From an uncultured Alphaproteobacteria bacterium (GTDB lineage Bacteria > Pseudomonadota > Alphaproteobacteria > Rhodobacterales > Rhodobacteraceae), in assembly GCA_902578545.1 (NCBI GenBank), contig CACHDI010000012.1, forward strand, positions 1-40,886: a DNA stretch of 40,886 bases. Reading direction: 5' to 3'. The notes below the pieces were generated by a model. The model had not been told where the DNA came from. It was given only the letters and a program-made list of their open reading frames with translations, and searched no databases. Within the stretch, counting starts at the first letter, position 1, and every line of letters begins with the position of its first letter. Both the position numbers and the translations under genes were made by a program. Shown one piece after another: positions 15,879-24,642 of the stretch.

Positions 15879-17234
15879 ATGAATATAAAGGTTCTAGTTC
15901 CTACTGGTGCTTTAGGAATTACTTATTGTAAGAAAGCATTAGACAGGGGCTTAAAAGAAAAACCAGATATAATAGTAGTAGATGGTGGATCAACTGACTC
16001 TGGTCCTGCTTACCTTGGAAAAGGAAAATCTAAATATTCAAGATCTTCTACTAAATCTGAATGGAAGACATTAATGGTAGCTAGAGAAAAATTAAAAATT
16101 CCCTTATTAATTGGAAGCGCTGGAACTTGTGGAACGGATAAAACAGTTGATTGGTTTTTAGAAATTACAAAAGAATTAGCTAAAGAGTTAAATCAAAATA
16201 TAAAAATCACCTTATTAAAATGCTCTCAATCAAAAAAAAATATTAATAAAGCTTTTTTAAATAAAAACCTTTCCCCTTTAAATAATGCACCTAAAATTTC
16301 CTCAAAAAAAATTATAAATTGTACAAATATTGTTGGCCTTGCTGGTGTTGAACAAATTACAGAAGCAATAAATACCAAGGCAGATATCATAATTTGTGGA
16401 AGATCTACCGATGCATCCTTAATTGCAAGCCTCCCTATTATGAAAGGTGTTGACGAAGCAATCGCCTGGCATGCTGGTAAAATAGGGGAATGTGGAGCTT
16501 TTTGTACCACAAATCCTAGATCAGGTGTTATCCTTATTTCCTTTCAAAAAAATGGTTTCTTTATCAAACCAGTTAGCAACAACACCAAGGTAACACCTTA
16601 TACAGTATCCGCTCATATGGTTTATGAAAATTCAAACCCTTTCACTTTGATTGAACCTGGAGGACATCTAGATGTTAAAAACGCAATTTATGAAAAACAA
16701 AAGGATGGTTCAGTATATGTTACAGGAGCTAATTGGGTTAAGGACAATAATTATAAGATCAAACTAGAAGGGACATATGTTGAAGGATACCAATCCATTT
16801 CAATAGTTTTGATAAGAGATGAAACTTACGTCACGAGTATTAAAAAATGGTCAAAACAGGTCGAAAATAAAGTAAAAAAGATTGTTGAGAGTTCCTTATC
16901 ATTAAAGAAGAAAAATTACAAAATACAATTTAGATTTGTTGGGAAAAATGCAACTTTAGGTTCGTTGGAAAGAAAAACCGTGGAACCAAATGAAATAGGG
17001 GTCTTAGTTGTAGTAACAGCAAAAAAACAATACGAATGTGAAGAAATAAGTAAAATTCTCAATCCTTTATTATTGCACCATTCACTATTTAAAAAAACTG
17101 AGTTACCAACCTTTTCTTTTCCATTGTCTCCACCTTCATTCAATATTGGCAAAAAATACGCATTTTGTTTAAATCATGTTATAAGTGTAAAAAATCCTAT
17201 GGATATTTTTAAATTAGAAAAATATTCAATATGA
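15879..17234 (+). CDS. AtuA / DUF1446 family protein
   Basis: The roughly 450-residue protein belongs to the DUF1446 (acyclic terpene utilisation AtuA) family. It starts with a glycine-rich VLVPTGALG, followed by DGGSTDSGPAYLGKG (about 35-49). Later motifs are IGSAGTCGTD (around 82-91), IICGRSTDASL, and GKIGECGAFC. AtuA itself is needed for citronellol and geraniol breakdown in Pseudomonas, but its reaction is not established, and many homologues sit in other carboxylic-acid pathways. It lies in a coupled operon after the Tct transporter and overlaps the DUF4387 gene by 4 bases. The two families are often adjacent or fused, so they probably form one enzyme. I choose ATG 15879 over a TTG at 15867 inside tctA. 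Confidence 0.88.
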   Translation: MNIKVLVPTGALGITYCKKALDRGLKEKPDIIVVDGGSTDSGPAYLGKGKSKYSRSSTKSEWKTLMVAREKLKIPLLIGSAGTCGTDKTVDWFLEITKELAKELNQNIKITLLKCSQSKKNINKAFLNKNLSPLNNAPKISSKKIINCTNIVGLAGVEQITEAINTKADIIICGRSTDASLIASLPIMKGVDEAIAWHAGKIGECGAFCTTNPRSGVILISFQKNGFFIKPVSNNTKVTPYTVSAHMVYENSNPFTLIEPGGHLDVKNAIYEKQKDGSVYVTGANWVKDNNYKIKLEGTYVEGYQSISIVLIRDETYVTSIKKWSKQVENKVKKIVESSLSLKKKNYKIQFRFVGKNATLGSLERKTVEPNEIGVLVVVTAKKQYECEEISKILNPLLLHHSLFKKTELPTFSFPLSPPSFNIGKKYAFCLNHVISVKNPMDIFKLEKYSI

Positions 17235-17530
17235 GATTAAAAGAGTTAGTAAAAAAAATTAGAAGTAAAAATGCAGGGCCATTTTTATTAACAATCGATA
17301 TTTTTTGTTCAAATAGAAAGACATTTGAAACAATAATTCAAAAAATAACAAAAATTGAAATTTCGAGACTATATAAAATACCAAAAAAACAAATAGAAAT
17401 TTTCCCAATAAAAGACTTATTTATAGTCAAAATAACTATTCCAAGACCTAATATCCAAGGATCTTCAAAAGATAGGGACCTTCATGGTGCATCCTTTGGT
17501 ATTATTTTAGAGGAATTAAAAATAAAATAA
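17231..17530 (+). CDS. DUF4387 family protein, partner of the AtuA-like protein
   Basis: A 99-residue soluble protein. The opening L(V)xxIRSKNAGPFLLTIDIF, the middle ISRLYKIP, the strand IVKITIPRPNIQGSS and the closing DRDLHGASFGIIL fit the DUF4387 pattern. No function has been assigned to the family. It is known mainly as a neighbour or C-terminal fusion of DUF1446/AtuA proteins. The start overlaps the AtuA stop by 4 bases and its own stop overlaps the next ATG by 1 base, so it is embedded in the operon. Conserved charged residues (Arg11, Lys13, Asp23, Arg and His near the end) could be catalytic, but this is a guess. Confidence 0.85.
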   Translation: MRLKELVKKIRSKNAGPFLLTIDIFCSNRKTFETIIQKITKIEISRLYKIPKKQIEIFPIKDLFIVKITIPRPNIQGSSKDRDLHGASFGIILEELKIK

Positions 17531-18567
17531 TGCTTTCATCAAGAAATAAAAAGTCCACAATTGAATTAATTGTATCTATTATACTAGGATCTTTGGGAGC
17601 TTTTTTGGCATGGCATATGAAATTACCAGCGCCATTTCTTCTAGGTCCTACCATAATTTGCTCCGTTAGTGCGATCCTAGGATTAAAGTTCTCAATTCCA
17701 ATTTTCCTTAGAAATTTTGGGTTTACAATTATTGGTATAACGATCGGTTCAAATATTACACCAAATTCATTAGCTCAAATTTCCACTTGGCCAATAAGTT
17801 TATTAATGATGGTTTCTACAATCATTCTAATCACTTTATTTGGAATGCTTTTTTTGTCCTATTATTCATTGGACAAAAAAACTTCCATATTAGCATCTTC
17901 TCCTGGTCATTTAAGTTTTGTATTAAGCATTAGCAATGATATCAAAACAGATACTCCCAAAATTGCAATAATTCAGTCCATCAGAGTTCTTAGCCTAACC
18001 TTGCTTACACCCATATTAGTTGTTATAACTTCTGATACTGAAATCTCTAATAATTTTGAATTAAATGAAAATACTATATCTTTCATACAATTAATCTTAA
18101 TTATTATTTTTTCATTGTTAATTGGACTAGCAATAATGAATACTAAAGTTCCCGCTCCATTTCTAATGGGTGGTATGATCTGTACAACTTTTAGTCATGG
18201 CAGTGGTATTACAGAAGGGTTAATGAATCCTATTTTTTCTATTTTTGCTTTTATTACTCTTGGAGTTGTAATAGGCGCCAGGTTTGTTTCTGTAGATTTA
18301 AAATTATTAAAAACTTCATTTATCAGTGGATTTTCACTAACTTTAGTGGGGGCATTATTTTCTTTATTTTTTGCATTCCTTACATCAAAATTTACAAATA
18401 TTGAATTAGTCGATGCAATAATAGCCTTTGCTCCTGGCGGATTAGAAACAATGATTGCAATGGGAAGTATAGTTAATGCAGATCCAACTTATGTAGCAAT
18501 ACACCATGTGATAAGAATTATTTTTTTAACTTTTTTTGTTCCTTTTCTAATTTTTAGAATTAAATAA
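17530..18567 (+). CDS. AbrB family membrane protein
   Basis: A 345-residue integral membrane protein of the AbrB (PF05145-type) family, named after an Escherichia coli protein and not the Bacillus DNA-binding regulator. It contains two related halves. Each has a KLPAPFLLGP or KVPAPFLMGG motif (about residues 30-39 and 208-217), and each has a later glycine-rich FxxxGVxIG or GITIGSN motif. The ending EL.DAIIAFAPGGLETMIAMGSIVNADPTYVAIHHVIR is the family's conserved C-terminal block. Members are presumed transporters without firmly assigned substrates. As the last gene of the Tct-AtuA operon it may export a product or act as a second carrier. It stops 4 bases before the convergent aldehyde dehydrogenase gene. 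Confidence 0.88.
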   Translation: MLSSRNKKSTIELIVSIILGSLGAFLAWHMKLPAPFLLGPTIICSVSAILGLKFSIPIFLRNFGFTIIGITIGSNITPNSLAQISTWPISLLMMVSTIILITLFGMLFLSYYSLDKKTSILASSPGHLSFVLSISNDIKTDTPKIAIIQSIRVLSLTLLTPILVVITSDTEISNNFELNENTISFIQLILIIIFSLLIGLAIMNTKVPAPFLMGGMICTTFSHGSGITEGLMNPIFSIFAFITLGVVIGARFVSVDLKLLKTSFISGFSLTLVGALFSLFFAFLTSKFTNIELVDAIIAFAPGGLETMIAMGSIVNADPTYVAIHHVIRIIFLTFFVPFLIFRIK

Positions 18568-18571
18568 TTTA

Positions 18572-19993
18572 TCAAAAATGTAATGTTTTGAATTCTTGAA
18601 AATCCTCCAATCCTAAATCACCACCCTCTCTTCCATTTCCTGACTGTTTGTATCCACCAAATGGAGAACCATAATTAAGGGATCCTCCATTAATATGTAC
18701 AGATCCAGCTCTTAATTTGGATGCAACTCTTTCTGCTCTTTCAGTATCTCCAGTCTGCAAATATGAAGCTAGACCATAAGGTGTATCATTTGCAATTTCT
18801 ATAGCCTCTTTTTCGTCCTCAAAAGGAATTATTACCAAAACTGGCCCAAATATTTCTTCTCTAGCAATCTGCATTTTATTATGAACATCATAAAAAATGG
18901 TTGGCTTTACATACCAACCTTTATCAAAACCATCTGGTTTACCTAATCCCCCAATTAGCAGTTTTGCACCCTCATTGATTCCTAATTGAATCATATTTTG
19001 TACACGATCAAATTGTATTTGATCAAATAACGGTCCTATATGATCTCCATCTTTGTGTGGATCATCAACTTTTTGATTTTTTGCAGCATTTTCTGCGATT
19101 TTTAAAACTTCATTATAACATTTTCTTTCTACAATTAATCTAGTAGGAGCATCACATGACTGACCTGAATTAGAAAAACATTCTAAAACGGATTCATTAA
19201 CTCTTTCTTCTAAATTACAATCTGAAAAAACAAGGTTTGGAGATTTACCTCCTAATTCTAAAGTAACTCTTTTTACTGAATCTGCAGCGTTCTTTGAAAC
19301 TAAGACCCCTGCTCGAGTTGAACCTGTAAATGAGACCATATCTACATCTTTATGTTTAGAAAGTAATGTACCTACTGTTGGACCATCACCATTTATTAAA
19401 TTAAAAACACCAGGTGGGTAACCTGCCTCTTCTATAATTTCAGAAAATATTTTAGCAGATAATGGAGTATGTTCAGAAGGTTTTAATATACATGTACAAC
19501 CAACAGCTAATGCGGGTATTACTTTAAGTGTAATTTGATTTATGGGCCAGTTCCAAGGTGTAATTAATGCACAAACCCCAATTGGTTCACGAACCAATAT
19601 ATCTCCATTAGAGATGACCTCTCTCTCTGATTGCTTCTTTAATGATTCAATAAAACCTTTTAAATGACCTATACCACTGTCAGCCTGAGAATTTCTTGAA
19701 AATTTAATTGGTGCTCCCATTTCTTTCGTCATTGATTTGGCTAAATCTTCAAATCTTTTTTCCATAACCGAAAGTAGATTTTCTAATAGCTTTAATCTAT
19801 CACCCTTTGAAAAACTGGAAAATATATTGAAAGCTTTTTTTGCAGCATAAACAGCAGCTTCTACATCTTTTTCGTTGCCCAAAATTATTTCTGCAAAAAT
19901 CTTTTCATTAGATGGGTCAATCACAGGAAATATGTTTGTAGAATTTGGTATGATCCATTTTCCGTCTATAAAAAATTTTTTTAAATCTTCCAT
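18572..19993 (-). CDS. NAD(P)-dependent aldehyde dehydrogenase
   Basis: A 473-residue member of the aldehyde dehydrogenase superfamily, which oxidises aldehydes to carboxylic acids. Key residues are visible: Asn148 in TPWNWP, the cofactor region KPSEHTP (171-177), FTGST (222-226), the general base Glu246 in LELGGKSPN, the nucleophile Cys280 in NSGQSC, and EEIFGPVL near the end. The ATG follows a strong GGAGG. The substrate cannot be deduced. It is convergent with the Tct-AtuA operon, so it may act on a related metabolite, but it is separately transcribed. The 146 bases upstream hold only AT-rich sequence that could include its promoter. Confidence 0.94.
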   Translation of the reverse strand: MEDLKKFFIDGKWIIPNSTNIFPVIDPSNEKIFAEIILGNEKDVEAAVYAAKKAFNIFSSFSKGDRLKLLENLLSVMEKRFEDLAKSMTKEMGAPIKFSRNSQADSGIGHLKGFIESLKKQSEREVISNGDILVREPIGVCALITPWNWPINQITLKVIPALAVGCTCILKPSEHTPLSAKIFSEIIEEAGYPPGVFNLINGDGPTVGTLLSKHKDVDMVSFTGSTRAGVLVSKNAADSVKRVTLELGGKSPNLVFSDCNLEERVNESVLECFSNSGQSCDAPTRLIVERKCYNEVLKIAENAAKNQKVDDPHKDGDHIGPLFDQIQFDRVQNMIQLGINEGAKLLIGGLGKPDGFDKGWYVKPTIFYDVHNKMQIAREEIFGPVLVIIPFEDEKEAIEIANDTPYGLASYLQTGDTERAERVASKLRAGSVHINGGSLNYGSPFGGYKQSGNGREGGDLGLEDFQEFKTLHF

Positions 19994-20139
19994 TTTTAAA
20001 CCTCCATCAAAATTACAGACATTAAATAATAATTATTAAGAATAATTTAAAGTTTCATAAGAATTTTATTATTAAATATCCCATAAGAGTTTGGTTATGA
20101 TTCAAGCTTAAAAAATAAAATATAATTTCAACAAACTAA

Positions 20140-20784
20140 TTAATTTGGAAAAAATTGTGGTTTTGATAAATTACTCCACTTATCATATTTAATTTGAATG
20201 CGATTAAAAATCTCAGAACTAATAAATATGTTCAACCACTTTTTTACATTTGGCCAATTTTGTTTTTCAAACCACTCAAAATCAGTGTTTGCAAATTGTC
20301 TAACAAAAGGTAAAATAGCCATATCAGCTAAAGACGGATCATTACCAAATAAATAATTATTATCCATCATATTTTCTAATTTAATCAAAAAAATTGATGC
20401 TTTTTTTCTACTTTCTTCAGGGTTAATTTCTGGATATCTAGAATGGTATTTTGTCTTATCTAAGTAATGTTTAAAAGGTCCATCATTTTCTTTTATAAGA
20501 TCAAAACCTATTTTTGGCATTTTTAACCAGTTTTGTGGATCGTTTTTCTTTAGAACCCACAGCATTATATCCAAGCTTTCATCTATAATTTTCTCCTTAT
20601 AAACCATGCAAGGTACCGTAGCTGATACAGATGAAGCCAAAAATTCTTTGGGTTTCTCTTTCAAGTAGACTTCCCTTATTTCAACTCTGGTTTTTGAAAT
20701 AACTAAACTTAAACGAGCCCTCATTGCATAAGGACATCTCCTAAAGGAATAAAAAATGGGAGGAGATTCTTTTAATATTGACAT
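20140..20784 (-). CDS. Glutathione S-transferase family protein
   Basis: A 214-residue protein with an N-terminal thioredoxin-like domain (about 8-85) and an all-helical C-terminal domain. The N-terminal motif FRRCPYAMRARL places Cys17 at the active site, as in omega- or beta-like bacterial glutathione transferases. The cis-proline TVPCMV and the following DESLDIMLW (gamma-Glu-binding Glu-Ser) are present. The C-terminal DPSLADMAILPFVRQF contains the conserved N-capping Asp. A thiol transferase or dehalogenase activity is possible but not shown. It appears monocistronic, upstream of and divergent from the YeiH-family gene. Confidence 0.9.
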   Translation of the reverse strand: MSILKESPPIFYSFRRCPYAMRARLSLVISKTRVEIREVYLKEKPKEFLASSVSATVPCMVYKEKIIDESLDIMLWVLKKNDPQNWLKMPKIGFDLIKENDGPFKHYLDKTKYHSRYPEINPEESRKKASIFLIKLENMMDNNYLFGNDPSLADMAILPFVRQFANTDFEWFEKQNWPNVKKWLNIFISSEIFNRIQIKYDKWSNLSKPQFFPN

Positions 20785-20858
20785 TTCTTTAATATATTAT
20801 TTTTTTGTAATACTTTTGTTAGATGTATCTATAACAACTAAGTAAAATAAATAGTAGT

Positions 20859-21851
20859 TTGATCAATCTTTTTTTAAAAATAAACCCTAAACCATATTTA
20901 AATGGATTGATTATTGTTATATTAATTTCTGCTATTTCATTATTTTTATCTACTTATTACTCCACACCTAAACTTTTATTTGCCATTCTCATTGGAATGT
21001 CAGTAAGTTATCTATCAAATAAAAAATCCTTTGAAAAAGGTATCTGGTTAGCTTCTGATCCAGTTTTAAAATTAGGTGTTAGTTTTTTAGGTTTTAGATT
21101 GAGCCTTGAAAACATTACACAACTTGGTGGAGCGTCTTTATTTTTAATCTTCATTCTTATTTTTATAACTATTTTATTTGGTTATTTTTTTTCACTTGTT
21201 CTTCTTAAAAACAAAGACTTTGGCCTTTTAAGCGCAGGATCAGTTGCTATTTGCGGTGCATCTGCCGCAATTGCAATATTTTCTATTCTCCCAAAAAATA
21301 AAATTGGAACCAAAGACTTATCCTTAGTAATTATCTCAGTAACATTATTATCCACAATAGCCATGATTACTTATCCAATCATTTTTGATTTTATAGGAGC
21401 CAACGAGAATCAAAAAGGTTTCCTGATTGGTTCAACTATACATGATGTTGCTCAGGTTATTGGAGCAGGATACTCGGTTAGTGAACAAACTGGAATTATA
21501 GCTACTTTTGTTAAAATGATAAGAGTAAGCATTCTACCTTTTTTAATTTTATTTTTGTTGCTTTTATCAAGAAAAGAAAATGAAAAGTTTTTTTCAATTC
21601 CCTGGTTTTTAATTTTGTTTTTTATTTTTTGTATAATAAATAACTTATTTAGTATTCCAGATAAAATCATCATTTTAATCAATCATTTTTCTAATTTATG
21701 TATACTGTTAGCAATATCAGCAATTGGTGTAAAAACAAATTTTTCACTATTCGCAAACATCAGCTACAAATACTTTACATTAATAGTTCTAGAAACTTTT
21801 TTCCTTTTATTTATTTCAATTTTAGTCATAAAGACCGGATTCATTCTCTAG
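20859..21851 (+). CDS. YeiH/UPF0324 family putative sulfate exporter
   Basis: A 330-residue polytopic membrane protein with about ten helices. Family motifs include PKLLFAILIGMSVSYL, KLGVSFLGFRL, AGSVAICGASAAIA and, in the second half, GSTIHDVAQVIGAGYSVS. Some family members are annotated as sulfate or sulfite exporters and found near taurine or sulfonate genes, but direct evidence is limited. The only reasonable start is TTG 20859; upstream in-frame codons are open only to a stop at 20832. It lies 141 bases before phnD, so it might be co-expressed with neither neighbour. A link to sulfonate degradation is not supported by anything else in the window. Confidence 0.85.
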   Translation: MINLFLKINPKPYLNGLIIVILISAISLFLSTYYSTPKLLFAILIGMSVSYLSNKKSFEKGIWLASDPVLKLGVSFLGFRLSLENITQLGGASLFLIFILIFITILFGYFFSLVLLKNKDFGLLSAGSVAICGASAAIAIFSILPKNKIGTKDLSLVIISVTLLSTIAMITYPIIFDFIGANENQKGFLIGSTIHDVAQVIGAGYSVSEQTGIIATFVKMIRVSILPFLILFLLLLSRKENEKFFSIPWFLILFFIFCIINNLFSIPDKIIILINHFSNLCILLAISAIGVKTNFSLFANISYKYFTLIVLETFFLLFISILVIKTGFIL

Positions 21852-21992
21852 GTAGAAATAAAAGGTTGTAACAAAAATTATTTGTAAATTATTGTCATAA
21901 TTTTTCATATGTATGCTATTGCTTTATTCGTAAATTCTTCTAACATTCATTTACAGAGTTAGATATATAATTAAGTTTGGAGGGAGATTTTT

Positions 21993-22970
21993 ATGAAATT
22001 TTATTATAAGATAGGATTAGCTATATCCTTATTTATCTCTAGTTTATGTTTCAGTTCTATTGCCTCTTTTGCCGAAGATTGTAATAGGGGTACATTGGAT
22101 ACTGCTTACTGCGACAGAAATTTTGATCAAGTAGCTGATTTGCCTTTAGATTCTAAAGATTGGGTAGATCCAAAAACAATTATCTTCACCTATACACCTG
22201 TTGAAGATCCAGCTGTTTATGCGAATATTTGGCAAAATTTTGTAAAGCATCTTGAGAAACATACTGATAGAAAAGTTGTATTTTTTCCTGTTGAATCAAA
22301 TGCTGCTCAATTAGAGGCCATGAGATCAGGTCGTTTACATGTAGCCGGTTTCAATACTGGGTCCAATCCCATAGCTGTTAGCTGTGCTGGTTTTGTACCA
22401 TTTGCAATGCACGCAAAAGATGATGGTTCTTATGGTTATGAAATGGAGATAATAGTTAAAGCTGATAGTCCCATTCAGTCTCCAAGTGAGATTAAAGGCA
22501 GGACTCTTGCATTTACTTCCCCAACATCAAATTCTGGGTTCAAAGCACCATCAGCAATATTGAAAGGCGAATTTGATTTAATTGCCGATAGAGATTTTAC
22601 ACCTACATTTTCAGGCAAACATGATAATTCCATTCTAGGAGTTTATAATGGAGATTACGAAATTGCATCTGTTGCTAATTCTGTTCTTCAGAGAATGATA
22701 AGAAGAGGTGTTATTGAAGAAGGAAAACTTAGGGCTGTATATCGTTCGCCTACTTTTCCCACTACAGGATACGGACATGCTCATAATTTACATCCGGAGT
22801 TAGTTGCAAAAATCAAATCAGCTTTTTTTACATGGGATTTTGACGACGACCCACTTTATAAAAAAGAATTTGCAAAAGCAGATCGTTTTATAGGTATTCG
22901 CCATATGAATGACTGGGCTGTAATTAGGCAAATTGATAAAGCAAATGGAGTTAGCTACGACTGTAAGTAG
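21993..22970 (+). CDS. phnD: PhnD, phosphonate ABC transporter substrate-binding protein
   Basis: Periplasmic binding protein for phosphonates, 325 residues. The signal peptide covers about 1-28 with a cleavage site after SFA. The conserved PhnD segments are IIFTYTPVEDP, VESNAAQLEAMRSGRLHVAGF, the phosphonate-binding loop FTSPTSNSGFKAPSA, and FSGKHDNSILGVYNGDYE. The cysteines near 30 and 40 (EDCNRG and AYCDR) are often present in alphaproteobacterial homologues. A GGAGGGAG ribosome-binding site precedes the ATG. It leads the four-gene importer operon and is followed by a terminator-like hairpin. A single TTGTCAT upstream hints at phosphate control but not convincingly. Confidence 0.94.
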   Translation: MKFYYKIGLAISLFISSLCFSSIASFAEDCNRGTLDTAYCDRNFDQVADLPLDSKDWVDPKTIIFTYTPVEDPAVYANIWQNFVKHLEKHTDRKVVFFPVESNAAQLEAMRSGRLHVAGFNTGSNPIAVSCAGFVPFAMHAKDDGSYGYEMEIIVKADSPIQSPSEIKGRTLAFTSPTSNSGFKAPSAILKGEFDLIADRDFTPTFSGKHDNSILGVYNGDYEIASVANSVLQRMIRRGVIEEGKLRAVYRSPTFPTTGYGHAHNLHPELVAKIKSAFFTWDFDDDPLYKKEFAKADRFIGIRHMNDWAVIRQIDKANGVSYDCK

Positions 22971-22991
22971 CATTTCTATTTCTATTAAATT

Positions 22992-23019
22992 AAGCCAGGC
23001 TTTTTAATGAGCCTGGCTT
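22992..23019 (+). terminator. Intercistronic terminator-like hairpin after phnD
   Basis: The nine-base inverted repeat AAGCCAGGC (22992-23000) and its complement (23011-23019) flank a 10-base loop; the stem is followed by a short T run. It sits 21 bases after the phnD stop and 18 bases before phnC. Like the hairpin after aglE, it should reduce transport-component expression relative to the binding protein. Confidence 0.8.
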
Positions 23020-23037
23020 TTTAAAAATGAGTAATTG

Positions 23038-23823
23038 ATGTTAAAATTAGAAAATTTGACGAAAAGGTATAATACTGGTGATCTTGCCTTGCAAGGTATT
23101 GATTTAAGTATTCCTAATGGGCAAGTGCTTGCACTTATTGGGCCATCAGGAGCTGGAAAATCTACCTTAATAAGATGTATTAATAGATTAGTTGAGCCTA
23201 CAAATGGTTCAGCCATTCTAAATGAAGTAAATTTAACTAAATTATCATCAAGAGCATTAAGAAAATCACGTAGAAAAATGGGCATGATTTTTCAGGAATA
23301 TGCCTTAGTCGAAAGACTTACTGTAATGGAAAACGTTTTATCAGGACGTTTGGGGTATGTTGGATTTTGGAAAAGTTTCTTAAGAAGATTTCCTAAAAAA
23401 GATGTAAATGAAGCGTTCAGACTTTTAGATAGGGTTGGTCTTTTAGAAATGGCTGACAAAAGAGCTGATGAATTGTCTGGGGGACAAAGACAACGAGTAG
23501 GGATTTGTAGAGCTTTAATTCAGGACCCAGATCTTCTACTAGTAGATGAACCAACTGCAAGTTTAGATCCTAAAACCTCAAGACAAATCATGAGACTAAT
23601 CAATGAGCTTTGTCAAGAAAGAGGTCTTACGGCAATCATTAATATACATGATGTTTTATTAGCTCAAATGTTTTCACAAAGAATAGTAGGTCTCGCTTTA
23701 GGAAATATAGTTTATGATGGTAGCCCTGAAGGCCTAACTCCAGAAGTTTTAACTAAAATTTATGGAGAAGAGGATTGGTCTGCAACTATTGAAAAAGTAG
23801 ATGATGAAGATGAGGAAGTTTAA
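23038..23823 (+). CDS. phnC: PhnC, phosphonate ABC transporter ATP-binding protein
   Basis: ATP-hydrolysing subunit of the phosphonate importer, about 261 residues. It has Walker [10 protein letters not shown] (35-43), a Q-loop in [19 protein letters not shown], signature [15 protein letters not shown], Walker [14 protein letters not shown] and an H-loop His in INIHDVLLA. The sequence [13 protein letters not shown] is characteristic of PhnC. The ATG at 23038 is preferred; a TTG directly before it gives only one more residue. The C-terminal tail is strongly acidic (DDEDEE), which is a small oddity. It is followed after 6 bases by the first phnE. Confidence 0.95.
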   Translation: MLKLENLTKRYNTGDLALQGIDLSIPNGQVLALIGPSGAGKSTLIRCINRLVEPTNGSAILNEVNLTKLSSRALRKSRRKMGMIFQEYALVERLTVMENVLSGRLGYVGFWKSFLRRFPKKDVNEAFRLLDRVGLLEMADKRADELSGGQRQRVGICRALIQDPDLLLVDEPTASLDPKTSRQIMRLINELCQERGLTAIINIHDVLLAQMFSQRIVGLALGNIVYDGSPEGLTPEVLTKIYGEEDWSATIEKVDDEDEEV

Positions 23824-23829
23824 TACTTA

Positions 23830-24642
23830 ATGAATAATGTAAGTAAAACATTATACCCAAACAACTGGAAAAAACCCCCTTTTATAAAGAGAAGTTGGTT
23901 AAGATGGTCGATAATTATTGGTTCTATCCTTTATTTGATTGCTGCTTTATCAAGTATGGATATTAATATCCAAAGAGTTTTAGAGGGTATTCCCAGAGGA
24001 CAACGATTTATAGAATCATTTTTTCCACCTAACTTTTCAGATAATCGTGGCGTGGTATGGGAAGGAATTCTTGAAAGCATATGGATGGCTATCATTTCTA
24101 CAGTAGCCGGTATAGCTCTATCAATACCAATAGGGCTTGGAGCAGCAAGAAACCTAGCCCCATTATGGGTTTACATGACCTGTAGATTTATTATTGCAGC
24201 TTCAAGAACATTTCCTGAAATCATATTAGCTATTTTTGCAGTTAAACTTTTTGGATTTGGTCCTTTTGCAGGATTTATTGCTTTAAGTCTTGGAACAATT
24301 GGTTTTTTTGCAAAATTACTTGCAGAAGATATTGAAAATAGCAGTCCTGCGCAAGCTGAAGCCGTCAAAGCAACAGGAGCAAATTGGTTTCAATGGATTA
24401 ATTATGCTATTCAACCTCAAGTAATGCCTAGGATGATAGGTTTGTCAGTATACAGATTAGATATAAATTTTAGAGAGTCAGCAGTAGTAGGTATAGTTGG
24501 AGGAGGAGGTATAGGGGCTACATTAAATACAGCATTTTCACGTTATGAATTTGATACTGCTGCAGCTATTTTATTAGTAATTATAGGAATTGTTATGGTT
24601 CTAGAATATGCATCCAGCCATCTTCGAAAGTGGGTGCAATAA
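23830..24642 (+). CDS. phnE: PhnE, phosphonate ABC transporter permease (first copy)
   Basis: A 270-residue inner-membrane permease with about six helices. The family pattern is visible in ESIWMAIISTVAGIALSIPIGLGAARN (around 85-112), ASRTFPEIILAIFAVKLFGFGPFAG, and the coupling loop QAEAVKATGANWFQWINYAIQPQVMP. The ending RESAVVGIVGGGGIGATLN is the PhnE signature. It starts 6 bases after phnC and its stop shares one base with the start of the second phnE. Tandem PhnE proteins that probably form a heterodimer are common in alphaproteobacterial phosphonate importers. Confidence 0.93.
   Translation: MNNVSKTLYPNNWKKPPFIKRSWLRWSIIIGSILYLIAALSSMDINIQRVLEGIPRGQRFIESFFPPNFSDNRGVVWEGILESIWMAIISTVAGIALSIPIGLGAARNLAPLWVYMTCRFIIAASRTFPEIILAIFAVKLFGFGPFAGFIALSLGTIGFFAKLLAEDIENSSPAQAEAVKATGANWFQWINYAIQPQVMPRMIGLSVYRLDINFRESAVVGIVGGGGIGATLNTAFSRYEFDTAAAILLVIIGIVMVLEYASSHLRKWVQ

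Noticed and set aside
21892-21908. Pho-box-like TTGTCAT followed by TTTTCAT upstream of phnD
   Set aside because: The two half-sites are 10 bases apart, not the 11 needed for tandem PhoB binding, and the second matches only 5 of 7 positions.
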